A stretch of 64,000 nt of DNA from Halodurantibacterium daqingensis (GTDB taxonomy: Bacteria; Pseudomonadota; Alphaproteobacteria; Rhodobacterales; Rhodobacteraceae). The position numbers were made by a program, and so were the translations under genes. Below, piece by piece: positions 54,664 to 63,801 of this stretch (the stretch's first letter is position 1; each line of letters starts with the position of its first letter). The notes beneath the pieces are model-generated. The model was not told the origin of the DNA, searched no databases, and worked only from the letters and a program-made list of their open reading frames with translations. The DNA lies in the NCBI RefSeq assembly GCF_042666235.1, contig NZ_JBHTFQ010000004.1:332778-396777 (forward strand), given 5' to 3'.

Positions 54664-56244
54664 ATGATCCACTCGGGAGCAACCCGCGCCAGCACCGTGC
54701 GCGAGGCCGTATTCGACCTGCTGCGCCACCACGGCATGACAACGATCTTCGGCAATCCGGGATCGACGGAACTGCCGATGTTCAGTGACCTGCCCGAAGG
54801 GTTCCGCTATGTCACCGGGCTTCAGGAATCGGTGGTCGTGGCGATGGCGGATGGCCACGCACAGGCGACGCGCGGGCCTGCCTTCGTCAACCTGCATTCC
54901 GCGGCAGGCGTCGGGCATGCGATGGGCGCGATCTATTCGGCCTTTCGCAACCGGGCGCCCCTGGTGATCACCGCCGGACAGCAAAGCCGCCCGCTGCTCC
55001 GATCCGATCCGTTCCTCTTTGCCGAGGCGCCCACCGTGCTGCCGCAGCCCTATGTCAAATGGGCGATCGAACCTGCCCGCGCCGAGGATGTGCCGGCGGC
55101 CATTGCCCGTGCCATTCACATCGCCTGCCTGCCGCCTGCGGGCCCTGTCTTCGTGTCGATCCCGCTGGATGACTGGGCAAAGCCCTGCGATCCGCCCGTG
55201 CTGCGCGCGGTGACGGGCCGGGCGCAGGCCGATCCGGCCGCGCTGGCCCGCCTCGCCGCGCAATTGGAGGCCGCCGGAAACCCGGTGCTGGTGGTCGGTG
55301 CAGGCGTGGATCATGACGGCGCCTGGGACAGCACGGTCGCCCTGGCCGAACACTATCAGGCGCCCGTCTGGGTGGCGCCGCTGTCGTCCCGCTGTTCCTT
55401 CCCCGAAAGCCATCCGCTTTTCGCCGGCTTCCTGCCCGCGAACGAGGCCGATATCGAACGCCACCTGGCCGGGCATGACCTGATCCTCGTGCTCGGGGCG
55501 CCGGTCTTCACCTATCACTACGAGAGGCCCGGGACCGTGCCTCCCGAGGGCGCGGCCCTGGTGCAGATCGTGGGCGATGCGCACCAGGCGGCGGGCGCGG
55601 TGTGCGGCACGGCGCTGGTGGGCGATCTTGATCTGACCTTGCAGGCCCTGCGCGACCATCGTGGCCCGCCCCGCCCACGCCGCGACCGGCCAATGCGCAT
55701 GCTGGGCATCCCCGCGCCCGTGCGCGGGATCAGTTCCGCGATGGCGCTGAAGGCGTTGCAGGACCTGCGCCCTGCGACGGGCATCGTGGTCGAGGAAGCG
55801 CCGTCAAGCCGCGATGACGTGCATGATTTCCTGCCGATCGACCGTCCCGGCGGCTTCTTCGCCACGGCCAGCGGCGGCCTTGGCTATGCGCTTCCCGCCG
55901 CTGTGGGCGCGGCGCTGAGCGGCCCCGGCGAGACGGTTCTGGCGATCCTGGGCGACGGGTCGTCGATGTATTCCATCCAGGGGATCTGGAGCGCGGTGGA
56001 ACACGATGCCGACGTGCTTTTCGTGATCCTGAACAACGGCGGCTACGCCGCGCTGAAGGGCTTTGCCGGCAACAAGCCGGTGGTCGGATGCGACATCGGC
56101 CATCTTTCGCTGGCGGCCATTGCCGAGGCGCAGGGTTGCCCGGCGCGCCGCATCTCGGACCCGGCAGAGCTGGAGCCCGCCTTGCGGGAAAGCTTTGCCG
56201 CCCGCGGGCCCCGGCTGGTGGAGGTGATGATCGACGCAGGCTGA
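54664..56244 (+). CDS. mdlC: Benzoylformate decarboxylase
   Basis: 526 residues from ATG 54664 after GGGAGGAGAG. The thiamine-diphosphate enzyme fold has GNPGS with Ser34, Glu55 in GLQESV and His78 in NLHSAAG, matching Ser26, Glu47 and His70 of the Pseudomonas enzyme, and the VFTYHYERPG segment matches the loop with His281. The diphosphate-binding motif GDGSSMYSIQGIWSA...NNGGYAALKGF is complete. It turns benzoylformate to benzaldehyde and CO2. An aldehyde dehydrogenase four genes on would complete the path to benzoate. Confidence 0.92.
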   Translation: MIHSGATRASTVREAVFDLLRHHGMTTIFGNPGSTELPMFSDLPEGFRYVTGLQESVVVAMADGHAQATRGPAFVNLHSAAGVGHAMGAIYSAFRNRAPLVITAGQQSRPLLRSDPFLFAEAPTVLPQPYVKWAIEPARAEDVPAAIARAIHIACLPPAGPVFVSIPLDDWAKPCDPPVLRAVTGRAQADPAALARLAAQLEAAGNPVLVVGAGVDHDGAWDSTVALAEHYQAPVWVAPLSSRCSFPESHPLFAGFLPANEADIERHLAGHDLILVLGAPVFTYHYERPGTVPPEGAALVQIVGDAHQAAGAVCGTALVGDLDLTLQALRDHRGPPRPRRDRPMRMLGIPAPVRGISSAMALKALQDLRPATGIVVEEAPSSRDDVHDFLPIDRPGGFFATASGGLGYALPAAVGAALSGPGETVLAILGDGSSMYSIQGIWSAVEHDADVLFVILNNGGYAALKGFAGNKPVVGCDIGHLSLAAIAEAQGCPARRISDPAELEPALRESFAARGPRLVEVMIDAG

Positions 56245-56302
56245 GCCCCGGGGAGGGGGCCGGCGATGCGGGCGCTGCAACACTCTTGAGGAGGAGTAAG
56301 AG

Positions 56303-57319
56303 ATGATGCGAACGGCTTTTCTGGCGGCAACCGCCGCCGCTGCGCTGGGGGGCGCGGCATTTGCACAGGACACCCCCGTCGATCTGCGCTTCGGCGTCTG
56401 GGTCGGTGCGACCCACCCGCTGATGGAGGGCACCGCGGAATGGATCGACTCGATCCACGAAGCCTCGGGCGGTTCGATCAGCATCACCGTCTATCCCTCC
56501 CAGCAACTCGGTTCGGCTGCGGATCACTACGATCTCGCGCGCGACGGGATCGCCGATATCACGCTGGTCAATCCGGGCTACAACGCGGGGCGCTTCCCGG
56601 TCATTTCCTACGGCGAACTGCCGTTCCGCTTCAACGCGGCACCGGCAGGATCGCGGGCCCTGGACCAGTGGTACCGCGACTATGCGGCGGAGGAGATGAG
56701 CGACGTGCATTTCTGCATGGCCTTCATGCATTCCCCCGGAACCATCCACACCACCCGCCCCGTCACCGCACCCGCGGACCTGTCCGGCCTCTCGGTGCGC
56801 CCGGCGAACGGCACACTGGGCCAGTATCTCTCCAGCCAGGGCGCGACGACCATCCAGGCCACGGCCGCCGAGATGCGTGACCTTCTGAGCCGCGGAACCG
56901 CGGATGGCACGGCAAGCCCCTACAGCTCGCTTGCGACCTGGGGGATCGCGGATGTCGCGACGCATCACCTCGACATGCCGATGTATACGGCGAACTTCGT
57001 CTACGTGATCTCGCCGGTCACCTGGGCGCGTCTGAGCGAGGCACAGCAGGCGGTGATGAACGAGCATTGTTCCACCGAATGGGCCGGCCGCATCGTCGAG
57101 GTCTGGGCCGAGGAAGACACCGTCGAACGCGCGGCGCTGGAAGAAGACGGCGCCCACGTCTTTGCCACGCCCGACGACAGCCAGCGTGCCGAATGGCTGG
57201 CCGCGACCGATCCGATGATCGCGCGCTGGCGCGACATGGTGACTGCAGCCGGAGTCGATGCCGGGGCGGCCGAAGCCGGTATTCAGGCCGCGATCGCCGA
57301 ACATGACGCCGGGCTCTGA
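56303..57319 (+). CDS. dctP: TRAP transporter substrate-binding protein DctP (system 2)
   Basis: 338 residues with a Sec signal (MMRTAFL...GGAAFA), preceded by GAGGAGTAAG. ISITVYPSQQLGSAADHYDL and LSGLSVRPANGTLGQYL are typical of DctP; the Arg of LSVRPA is the likely carboxylate ligand. It follows mdlC after 58 nt. The ligand is probably a 2-oxo- or 2-hydroxy-aryl acid such as benzoylformate or mandelate, by neighbourhood. Confidence 0.9.
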   Translation: MMRTAFLAATAAAALGGAAFAQDTPVDLRFGVWVGATHPLMEGTAEWIDSIHEASGGSISITVYPSQQLGSAADHYDLARDGIADITLVNPGYNAGRFPVISYGELPFRFNAAPAGSRALDQWYRDYAAEEMSDVHFCMAFMHSPGTIHTTRPVTAPADLSGLSVRPANGTLGQYLSSQGATTIQATAAEMRDLLSRGTADGTASPYSSLATWGIADVATHHLDMPMYTANFVYVISPVTWARLSEAQQAVMNEHCSTEWAGRIVEVWAEEDTVERAALEEDGAHVFATPDDSQRAEWLAATDPMIARWRDMVTAAGVDAGAAEAGIQAAIAEHDAGL

Positions 57320-57344
57320 TCCGCATCCGGTGGGGGTGGGCGTC

Positions 57345-57812
57345 ATGGCCCGCCTGATCCAGGCCATCGAGGCGGTCGCGGGCATATTCCTGGTGCTGAT
57401 CGCGCTGCTGACCGTCACCGAGGCGGGGCTGCGCTATGCGCTGGGGATGCGGATCCCGGACGCCTATATCGGCGCCACCGCGCTGCAGGGGATCGCCATC
57501 GCCTGGGGAATTGCCTGCACCACCTGGACCCGGCGTCACATCAGCGTCGATGCGGTCTATCTTCTCGCGCCGGTCTGGGCGCGCTCGGCGATGAATGTCT
57601 TCGCCTCGGCCGTCACCTTTCTTGCGATGGGCACGCTGATGTGGATGCTCTGGCGCAAGACGGGCCAGAGCCTGCGCAGCGGCGAGGTATCGAACGACCT
57701 GCTGCTGCCGCTCTGGCCGGTCATTGCCGCCACCGCCACCGGCATCGGCGCGGCTGCCGCGCTGGGATTTCTGCGCCTGCTGCGCGACATGATGGAATTC
57801 AGGACCCGATGA
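57345..57812 (+). CDS. dctQ: TRAP transporter small permease DctQ (system 2)
   Basis: 155 residues from ATG 57345, after a GGTGGGGGTGGG run; ATG 57303 in the same frame overlaps dctP and would add 14 residues. Four membrane helices are visible, with GLRYALGMRIPDAYI in the usual place. It overlaps dctM by 4 nt. Confidence 0.85.
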   Translation: MARLIQAIEAVAGIFLVLIALLTVTEAGLRYALGMRIPDAYIGATALQGIAIAWGIACTTWTRRHISVDAVYLLAPVWARSAMNVFASAVTFLAMGTLMWMLWRKTGQSLRSGEVSNDLLLPLWPVIAATATGIGAAAALGFLRLLRDMMEFRTR

Positions 57813-59110
57813 TGGACCCGACAACGCTTTCGTTTCTGGGGTTCGGCGCCCTTTTCCTGCTGATGATCCTGCGCGTACCGATCGGAATTGCCATGGGCAT
57901 TGTCGGCGTGACGGGCTTTGCCACCATGGTCAGCTGGACGGCGGGGCTGAACCTGCTGGTGAACGCGCCCTACCGGATGATGTCGGATTATTCGCTGAGC
58001 GTCGTGCCGATGTTCATCCTGATGGGCGTCTTTGCCGGCGCCGGTGGTCTGAGCCGCGAGCTGTTCGATGCCTCGAACACCTGGCTGGGCCATGTGCGCG
58101 GCGGCCTCGCAACCGCGACCGTGGCGGCAAGCGGCGGCTTTGCGGCCATCAACGGATCCTCGGTTGCCTGTGCGGCAACCATGACAAGCGTTGCCCTGCC
58201 CGAAATGCGCCGCGCGGGCTATGCGCCGGGGTTCGCGGCGGGGGTGATCGCCGCGGGGGGAACGCTGGGGGCGATGATCCCGCCCTCGGTATTCCTGCTG
58301 CTGTACGGGATCATCACCGAACAGAACGTCGCCATGCTGTTCATGGCCGGTGTCGTGCCGGGGCTTCTGGGGCTTTCGCTTTATGCGCTGGTGGTGCAGG
58401 TGATCGCCCGGCGCTATCCCGACACGATGCCGCGCGGCGCCCGCGCCAGCTGGGCCACCCGTTTTGCCGCGCTGCGCAGCCTGTGGGCGACGCTGCTGCT
58501 GTTTGCGCTGGTCATCATCGGCATGTATGGCGGGTTTGTCACCGTGACCGAAGCCGCGGGCCTTGGCGCGGTGGGCGCGCTGGTGATCGGGCTTGTGCGG
58601 GGCAAGTTGCCGCCCCGGGTGATCCTGCGCTGCCTGATCGAGGCGTTGCAGATCACCGCCGCCATCTTCACCATCGCCGTGGGCGCGACGCTGTTCGGCT
58701 ATTTCCTGACCGTGACGCAGGTCACGCAGAACCTGACCGCCTTTCTGACGCAGGTGCCGCTTCCGGCCTGGGGCGTCCTGGGGCTTGTGCTGCTGGTCTA
58801 TCTGGTTCTGGGCGCGGTGATGGACGAGCTGGCAGTGATCCTGCTGACGGTGCCGATCGTGTTCCCGGCGATGCAGGCGCTTGGCTTCGACCCGGTCTGG
58901 TTCGGGATCGTGCTGGTGACGACGATCTCGATCGGGCTGATCTCTCCGCCGATCGGCATGAATGTCTTTGTCATCAACTCGATCGCGCGTGACGTGAAGC
59001 TGACGGATATCTATCGCGGCGTCCTGCCCTTTGTCGGCGCCGACCTGCTTCGAATTCTCATTCTGTGCCTGTTTCCGGCGCTGGCCCTGTGGCTGCCGGG
59101 GACGATGTGA
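57809..59110 (+). CDS. dctM: TRAP transporter large permease DctM (system 2)
   Basis: 433 residues from ATG 57809, overlapping dctQ as ATGATGG. GFAAINGSSVACAATMTSVA, AGGTLGAMIPPSVFLLLYG and SIGLISPPIGMNVFVINS are family landmarks. It carries the DctP ligand across the inner membrane. Its C-terminal end is the intact parallel of the DctM relic at 25.4 kb. Confidence 0.93.
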   Translation: MMDPTTLSFLGFGALFLLMILRVPIGIAMGIVGVTGFATMVSWTAGLNLLVNAPYRMMSDYSLSVVPMFILMGVFAGAGGLSRELFDASNTWLGHVRGGLATATVAASGGFAAINGSSVACAATMTSVALPEMRRAGYAPGFAAGVIAAGGTLGAMIPPSVFLLLYGIITEQNVAMLFMAGVVPGLLGLSLYALVVQVIARRYPDTMPRGARASWATRFAALRSLWATLLLFALVIIGMYGGFVTVTEAAGLGAVGALVIGLVRGKLPPRVILRCLIEALQITAAIFTIAVGATLFGYFLTVTQVTQNLTAFLTQVPLPAWGVLGLVLLVYLVLGAVMDELAVILLTVPIVFPAMQALGFDPVWFGIVLVTTISIGLISPPIGMNVFVINSIARDVKLTDIYRGVLPFVGADLLRILILCLFPALALWLPGTM

Positions 59111-59135
59111 TCCAACCCAACGAGGAGACTGACCA

Positions 59136-60596
59136 ATGGACGGACAAAGCCTGAACCTTCGCACCCCCAGCAGGTTCTTCATCGGCGGCGACTGGGTCGC
59201 CCCCAAGGGAAGCGCGCGCCTTGAGGTGATCTCGCCGGTCACCGGCGAGAAGCTGATGGACTATCCCGAAGCCTCGGTCGCGGATATCGATGATGCCGTG
59301 GCCGCGGCGCGCGACGCCTTCGACAATGGCCCCTGGCCGCGGATGTCGCCCACGGAACGCGCCGGCTACCTGCGCAAGGTGGCCGACAACATCGAGGCCC
59401 GGCTGGACGAGATTGCCCGGAGCTGGACACACCAGATGGGCGCGCCGATCACGCTGACGCGGATCCTCGCACCACAGAACGTGGCGCTGTTCCGCTATTA
59501 TGCGGATCTGATCTCTTCCAACTCCTACAGCTTCGAAGAGGAGCGCACGCGCGCCAATGGCGGCCGCACCGTCATCGCGAAAGAGCCGATGGGCGTCTGC
59601 GCCGCCATCACGCCCTGGAACGCCCCGATGGTGCTTCTGACCTACAAGATCGCGGCAGGCCTTGCGGCGGGCTGCACCTTCGTGTCGAAGCCCTCGCCCG
59701 AAACCCCGCTCGAGGCCTATGTGCTGGCCGAATGCATCGAGGCCGCGGGCCTGCCCAAGGGTGTCTTCAATCTTGTTCCCGCAGGGCGCGAGGTGGGCGA
59801 TTACCTGGTGCGCCACAAGGATGTGGACAAGGTTGCCTTCACCGGCTCGACGGCCGCAGGCAAGCATATCGCCGCCGTCTGCGCCGAGCGTCTGGCCAGG
59901 GTCTCGCTTGAACTTGGCGGCAAGTCGGCGGCGATCCTGCTGGATGATGCCGATTTCGCGGCCGCGCTGCCAACGCTGATGATGTACACGATGCCGATCA
60001 CCGGGCAGGTGTGTTTCTCTCTGACCCGGATCCTCGTGCCGGAATCGCGCGCCCGGGAATTCACCGACCTCTTCGTCGGGGCCGTCAAGGGCATCAAGGT
60101 GGGCGATCCCGCAGACCCGGCCACCCAGATGGGACCGCTTGCGATGGGCCGGCAACTGGAGCGCGTGCAGGGCTATATCGAGGCGGGCCGTGCCGAGGGC
60201 GCGACCATTGCCACCGGCGGCGGCCGCCCCGAGGGGCTGGCGAACGGCTTTTTCATCGAGCCCACGGTCTTTACCAATGTCACCCCCGACATGCGCATCG
60301 CGAAAGAGGAGATCTTCGGCCCCGTCGTCTCGATCATCACCTACACCGATGACGAGGACGCGATCGCCAAGGCCAATGCCACCGATTACGGGCTGAACGG
60401 CGCGATCTTCTCGTCCGACAGTGACCGCGCCTACCGGATGGCGCGGCGTGTCCGGTCCGGGGGGCTGACGATCAACGGCAACATCATCGACCCGCTGATG
60501 CCCTTCGGCGGCGTCAAACAGTCGGGCTATGGCCGCGAGGGCGGGATCGAGGGGTTGGAGAACTATCTGGAAACCAAGACGGTCCACTTTGCCTGA
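59136..60596 (+). CDS. NAD(P)-dependent aldehyde dehydrogenase (benzaldehyde candidate)
   Basis: 486 residues. ITPWNAPMVLLTYKIAAGLA holds the cofactor-site Trp-Asn, FTGSTAAGKHI the nucleotide loop, LELGGKSA the general base Glu and GQVCFSLTRILV the catalytic Cys. Length is usual for the family. It is 25 nt after dctM in the mdlC operon, so oxidation of benzaldehyde to benzoate is the simplest role; this is inference from position. Confidence 0.88.
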   Translation: MDGQSLNLRTPSRFFIGGDWVAPKGSARLEVISPVTGEKLMDYPEASVADIDDAVAAARDAFDNGPWPRMSPTERAGYLRKVADNIEARLDEIARSWTHQMGAPITLTRILAPQNVALFRYYADLISSNSYSFEEERTRANGGRTVIAKEPMGVCAAITPWNAPMVLLTYKIAAGLAAGCTFVSKPSPETPLEAYVLAECIEAAGLPKGVFNLVPAGREVGDYLVRHKDVDKVAFTGSTAAGKHIAAVCAERLARVSLELGGKSAAILLDDADFAAALPTLMMYTMPITGQVCFSLTRILVPESRAREFTDLFVGAVKGIKVGDPADPATQMGPLAMGRQLERVQGYIEAGRAEGATIATGGGRPEGLANGFFIEPTVFTNVTPDMRIAKEEIFGPVVSIITYTDDEDAIAKANATDYGLNGAIFSSDSDRAYRMARRVRSGGLTINGNIIDPLMPFGGVKQSGYGREGGIEGLENYLETKTVHFA

Positions 60597-60998
60597 ACGC
60601 CCCGGGTAAACCTGCGCCCCGGGACACCGGGCCAGAACCAGGGTCCGACCACTGCGCCAGCCGCTTGCCCGGCGCCCCCGGGCGCCGCAGCGGCTGACGC
60701 CCCCTCGGCGGTTCCTGCGGGCCGCGCGGGCGTCGTCGCCGCGATGCGCCGAACGGGGTCGTGCCAGGCCCGGCGCAGGACCAGCGCGCGGGGCGAGGCG
60801 GCCACGCAAGCCACGGATCGTCACGATCGCGGCCGCCATGTGCTGCCCGATCTGCTGAAGGCCCCCTGCCACCATGACCTTTCGGACAGGCCCGCCCGTC
60901 GAAGGTGGGTTTCCCCCGGCGAAACCGCGCGCTAGGCTGCCGGCACCTGCCTGACGATCCTGCCGGACCTCGGGCGCAATCCCAGACCGGAGAGAGCC
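60597..60998. other. Intergenic region after the mdlC operon
   Basis: About 400 bases with no supported gene. The large inverted repeat at 60659-60695 and a GGAGAGAG ribosome site right before 60999 lie here. It should also contain the promoter of the gamma-glutamyltransferase gene. Confidence 0.55.
60659..60695. terminator. Strong GC hairpin downstream of aldehyde dehydrogenase
   Basis: AGCCGCT and CGGCGCCC on the left pair with GGGCGCCG and AGCGGCT on the right, leaving a small unpaired bulge and a two-base loop. No T-run follows, so it is not a standard intrinsic terminator; it may still stop or protect transcripts, since it is 63 bases after the last stop codon of the operon. Confidence 0.55.
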
Positions 60999-62675
60999 TT
61001 GGCAGACCCTTCCCTTCCGCTGCCCTTCCTGTGTGAAAAACGTCCGGCCTCGGGTGCCCTGGGCGTCGTCGTGACCAATGCGCCGCTCGGCTCGGCCGCA
61101 GGAAACGAGATGCTGGCGATCGGCGGCAATGCGATCGACGCGGCGGTGGCGGCGATGCTCGCGCTGACGGTGGTCGAACCGATGATGGTCGGGATCGCGG
61201 GCGGCGGCATGACGCATATCCGGCTGGCCGACGGGCAGCATGTGGTGATCGACGCGCTTTCGACCGCAGGCCGGAACGCGCGCCCGGACATGTTCCGGAC
61301 CGTCTCGGACGCGCCGCCGAACTACATGGATACCAAGGGCCGGCGCAATCTTGTCGGCCCTTCGGCCGTGGCGGTGCCGGGCAACCTGCGCGGCTGGTGC
61401 CTGATGCACGAAAAATACGGCAAGCTGCCCTTTGCCGATGTTATCGAGCCCGCAATCCGCGCGGCCGCGCGCGGCTTTCACGTCAGCGCCTATCTGAACG
61501 GCGCGCTGCACGAACACCGCGCCGATCTGGCGGCCGACCCGGAAATCGCCCGGCTGATGCTGCCCGGGGGCGAGCCCCTGACCGTCGGGTCACGCCTTGC
61601 CATGCCCGACTATGCCGAGAGCCTGCGGCTCATCCAGGCCGAGGGCGCTGCGGCGCTGCATGGCGGGGCGCTGGGGCGGGCGCTGGTGGACCGTCTGGCG
61701 CAGGCGGATGCGGAGGACGGTGCGGGCCATGTGACGCTGGACGATCTTGCCGCCTATCAGGCGGTCGAGCGGGGCGCGATCTTTGGCAGCTATCGCGGCC
61801 ATACCATCGCCGGGCCGCCGCCGCCGGCCTCGTCCGGGGTGCATGTGGTGCAGATGCTGAACATGCTGGAACCCCACGACATCCGCGCGCTGGGGTTCGG
61901 CACACCCGATGCGCTGCATCTTCTGGCCGAGGTGATCCGGGTGGGGTTCGAGGACCGGCGCGCTGCCTCGGGCGATCCGGATTTCGTCGATGTGCCGGTG
62001 GCGCGTTTTACCTCCAAGGACTATGCCCGCGCCTGCCAGGACCGTTTGCGCAGCATCGCGCAGGCCGGGCCGCCGCAGGTCACCGGCCATGAAAGCCGCG
62101 ACACCACCCATCTGACGGTGGCGGACCGGGACGGAAACGTGGTTTCGGCCACCCATACGATCAACGGCCTTTTCGGCGCGCGCTTCATGGTGCCCGGGAC
62201 CGGGATCATCCCGAACAACTACATGCTGAACTATGATCCCCATCCCGGTCAGGCGCTGTCCATTGCGCCGGGCAAGCGGGTGCCCACCTCGATGGCGCCA
62301 ATGATGGTGCTGAAAGAGGGGCGCCCGCTCTATGCGCTTGGCCTGCCCGGGGCGGTGCGGATCTTCCCCTCGGCGCTGCAGGCCATCGTCAACCTGATCG
62401 ACCATGGCATGTCGCTGCAACAGGCGGTCGAGGCGCCGCGGCTCTGGACCGATGGCGGGCATGTCGAGCTTGAGCCCGCCTATGCCCCGATGGCCGATGC
62501 GCTGCGCGCCCGCGGTCACGAGGTGCGGCTGGTCAAGACCATCGGCGGCGGCATGAACGCCATCGCCTTTGCCCCCGACGGGCTGATGACCGGCGCCGCC
62601 TGCTGGCGCGCCGACGGCACCGTCATGGCGCAGGGCGGCGGGCTCGCCCGCCCTGGCGTGCGCTTCCAGATCTGA
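60999..62675 (+). CDS. Gamma-glutamyltransferase-family protein, TTG start
   Basis: 558 residues beginning at TTG 60999 (LADPSLPLPF), chosen because GGAGAGAG lies just before it and no in-frame ATG occurs before conserved sequence such as GNAIDAAVAAML. The autocleavage nucleophile of the family is Thr369 in SRDTTHLTVADRDGNVVS, and the later GTGIIPNNYML and KRVPTSMAPMMV are also typical. No signal peptide is apparent, so it may act in the cytoplasm. A hydroxyacid dehydrogenase follows in 15 nt. Substrate unknown. Confidence 0.87.
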   Translation: MADPSLPLPFLCEKRPASGALGVVVTNAPLGSAAGNEMLAIGGNAIDAAVAAMLALTVVEPMMVGIAGGGMTHIRLADGQHVVIDALSTAGRNARPDMFRTVSDAPPNYMDTKGRRNLVGPSAVAVPGNLRGWCLMHEKYGKLPFADVIEPAIRAAARGFHVSAYLNGALHEHRADLAADPEIARLMLPGGEPLTVGSRLAMPDYAESLRLIQAEGAAALHGGALGRALVDRLAQADAEDGAGHVTLDDLAAYQAVERGAIFGSYRGHTIAGPPPPASSGVHVVQMLNMLEPHDIRALGFGTPDALHLLAEVIRVGFEDRRAASGDPDFVDVPVARFTSKDYARACQDRLRSIAQAGPPQVTGHESRDTTHLTVADRDGNVVSATHTINGLFGARFMVPGTGIIPNNYMLNYDPHPGQALSIAPGKRVPTSMAPMMVLKEGRPLYALGLPGAVRIFPSALQAIVNLIDHGMSLQQAVEAPRLWTDGGHVELEPAYAPMADALRARGHEVRLVKTIGGGMNAIAFAPDGLMTGAACWRADGTVMAQGGGLARPGVRFQI

Positions 62676-62690
62676 AACCCGGAGTATGCG

Positions 62691-63659
62691 ATGACCGATG
62701 ATGTGACCGTTGTTCTGCTTGACCCCGCCACGCCCGACCGGCTGGACCGCATCGCGGCCTTTCTGCCCGAGGGGTGGCGGCTGACCACTGCCGCGTCGCG
62801 CACGCCCGAGGATCAGATCGCGGCCCTTGCGGGCGCGCGGTTCGCCATCACCGGCGATGCGCCGGTCACGGCAGCGATGATGGCCGTGCCGGGGCTGAAG
62901 GCGGTGCATAAATGGGGCGTCGGCTATGACGGGATCGACCTTGATGCCGCCCGCCGGGAAGGCGTGCGGGTGATGCGCACCACGGGCTCGAACGCCGTGG
63001 CGGTGGCGGAGACGACGCTGGGCCTGATCCTCGCGGTGAACCGCAACCTGGTGCGCGGCCATTGCGGCATTGCGGAGGGCCAGTGGCTTAAGGGGACGCT
63101 GGGGGCAAGCTCGATGAAGCTGAGCGGGCGCACCGTGGGCATCGTGGGCATGGGTTATATCGGCAAGGCGCTGGTGCGGCTGTTGCAGGGGTTCGGCTGC
63201 ACCGTGATCTATACCAAGCGCAGCCCGCTTTCCGAGGCCGAGGAGGCCGAGCTTGGCGCACAGTTCGTGCCGCTGGAGGAATTGCTGACGCGCGCCGATG
63301 TGGTGACGCTGAACTGTGAGCTGAACGCCTCGACCCGCAACCTGATCGGGGCCGCGCAACTGGCGATGATGAAGCCCGACGCCATCCTGATCAACGCGGC
63401 GCGCGGCGGCGTTCTGGACGAGGCCGCGCTGGCCGAGGCGATCATCGGCAACCGTCTGCGCGGGGCCGGCCTCGATGTCTTCGCGGTGGAGCCGATCCAG
63501 CCGTCGAACCCGCTTCTGGGGCTCGACCGGGTGGTGCTGACGCCGCATATCGCGGCGGTTTCGGCCGATGGTTTTGCGCCATCGGTGGAACGCATGATCG
63601 CCAACCTGCGCGCGATCCATGACGGTCACGCACCGCGCGACATCGACATTCTGGTCTGA
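62691..63659 (+). CDS. D-isomer-specific 2-hydroxyacid dehydrogenase
   Basis: 322 residues. The NAD fold GIVGMGYIGKALVRLLQGFG, the Arg in NAARGGVLDE, the Glu in GLDVFAVEPI and the His in LTPHIAAVS complete the catalytic set. Phosphoglycerate, glyoxylate and formate-type dehydrogenases share this pattern, so the substrate cannot be chosen. Start at ATG 62691, 15 nt after the gamma-glutamyltransferase gene. Confidence 0.9.
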   Translation: MTDDVTVVLLDPATPDRLDRIAAFLPEGWRLTTAASRTPEDQIAALAGARFAITGDAPVTAAMMAVPGLKAVHKWGVGYDGIDLDAARREGVRVMRTTGSNAVAVAETTLGLILAVNRNLVRGHCGIAEGQWLKGTLGASSMKLSGRTVGIVGMGYIGKALVRLLQGFGCTVIYTKRSPLSEAEEAELGAQFVPLEELLTRADVVTLNCELNASTRNLIGAAQLAMMKPDAILINAARGGVLDEAALAEAIIGNRLRGAGLDVFAVEPIQPSNPLLGLDRVVLTPHIAAVSADGFAPSVERMIANLRAIHDGHAPRDIDILV

Positions 63660-63801
63660 GCGGCCTGTCCGGCGGTCCGGATGACCCGAGAGGCTGGGGG
63701 CCGGCGCCAAACGGGACGGATCGCGGCACCCGGCCTCCGCGCGCGACGCGGCGCCCCTTCCGAATGGATGCGCCCGGGGGCGGCGCTCGGGGATCGGTGC
63801 C

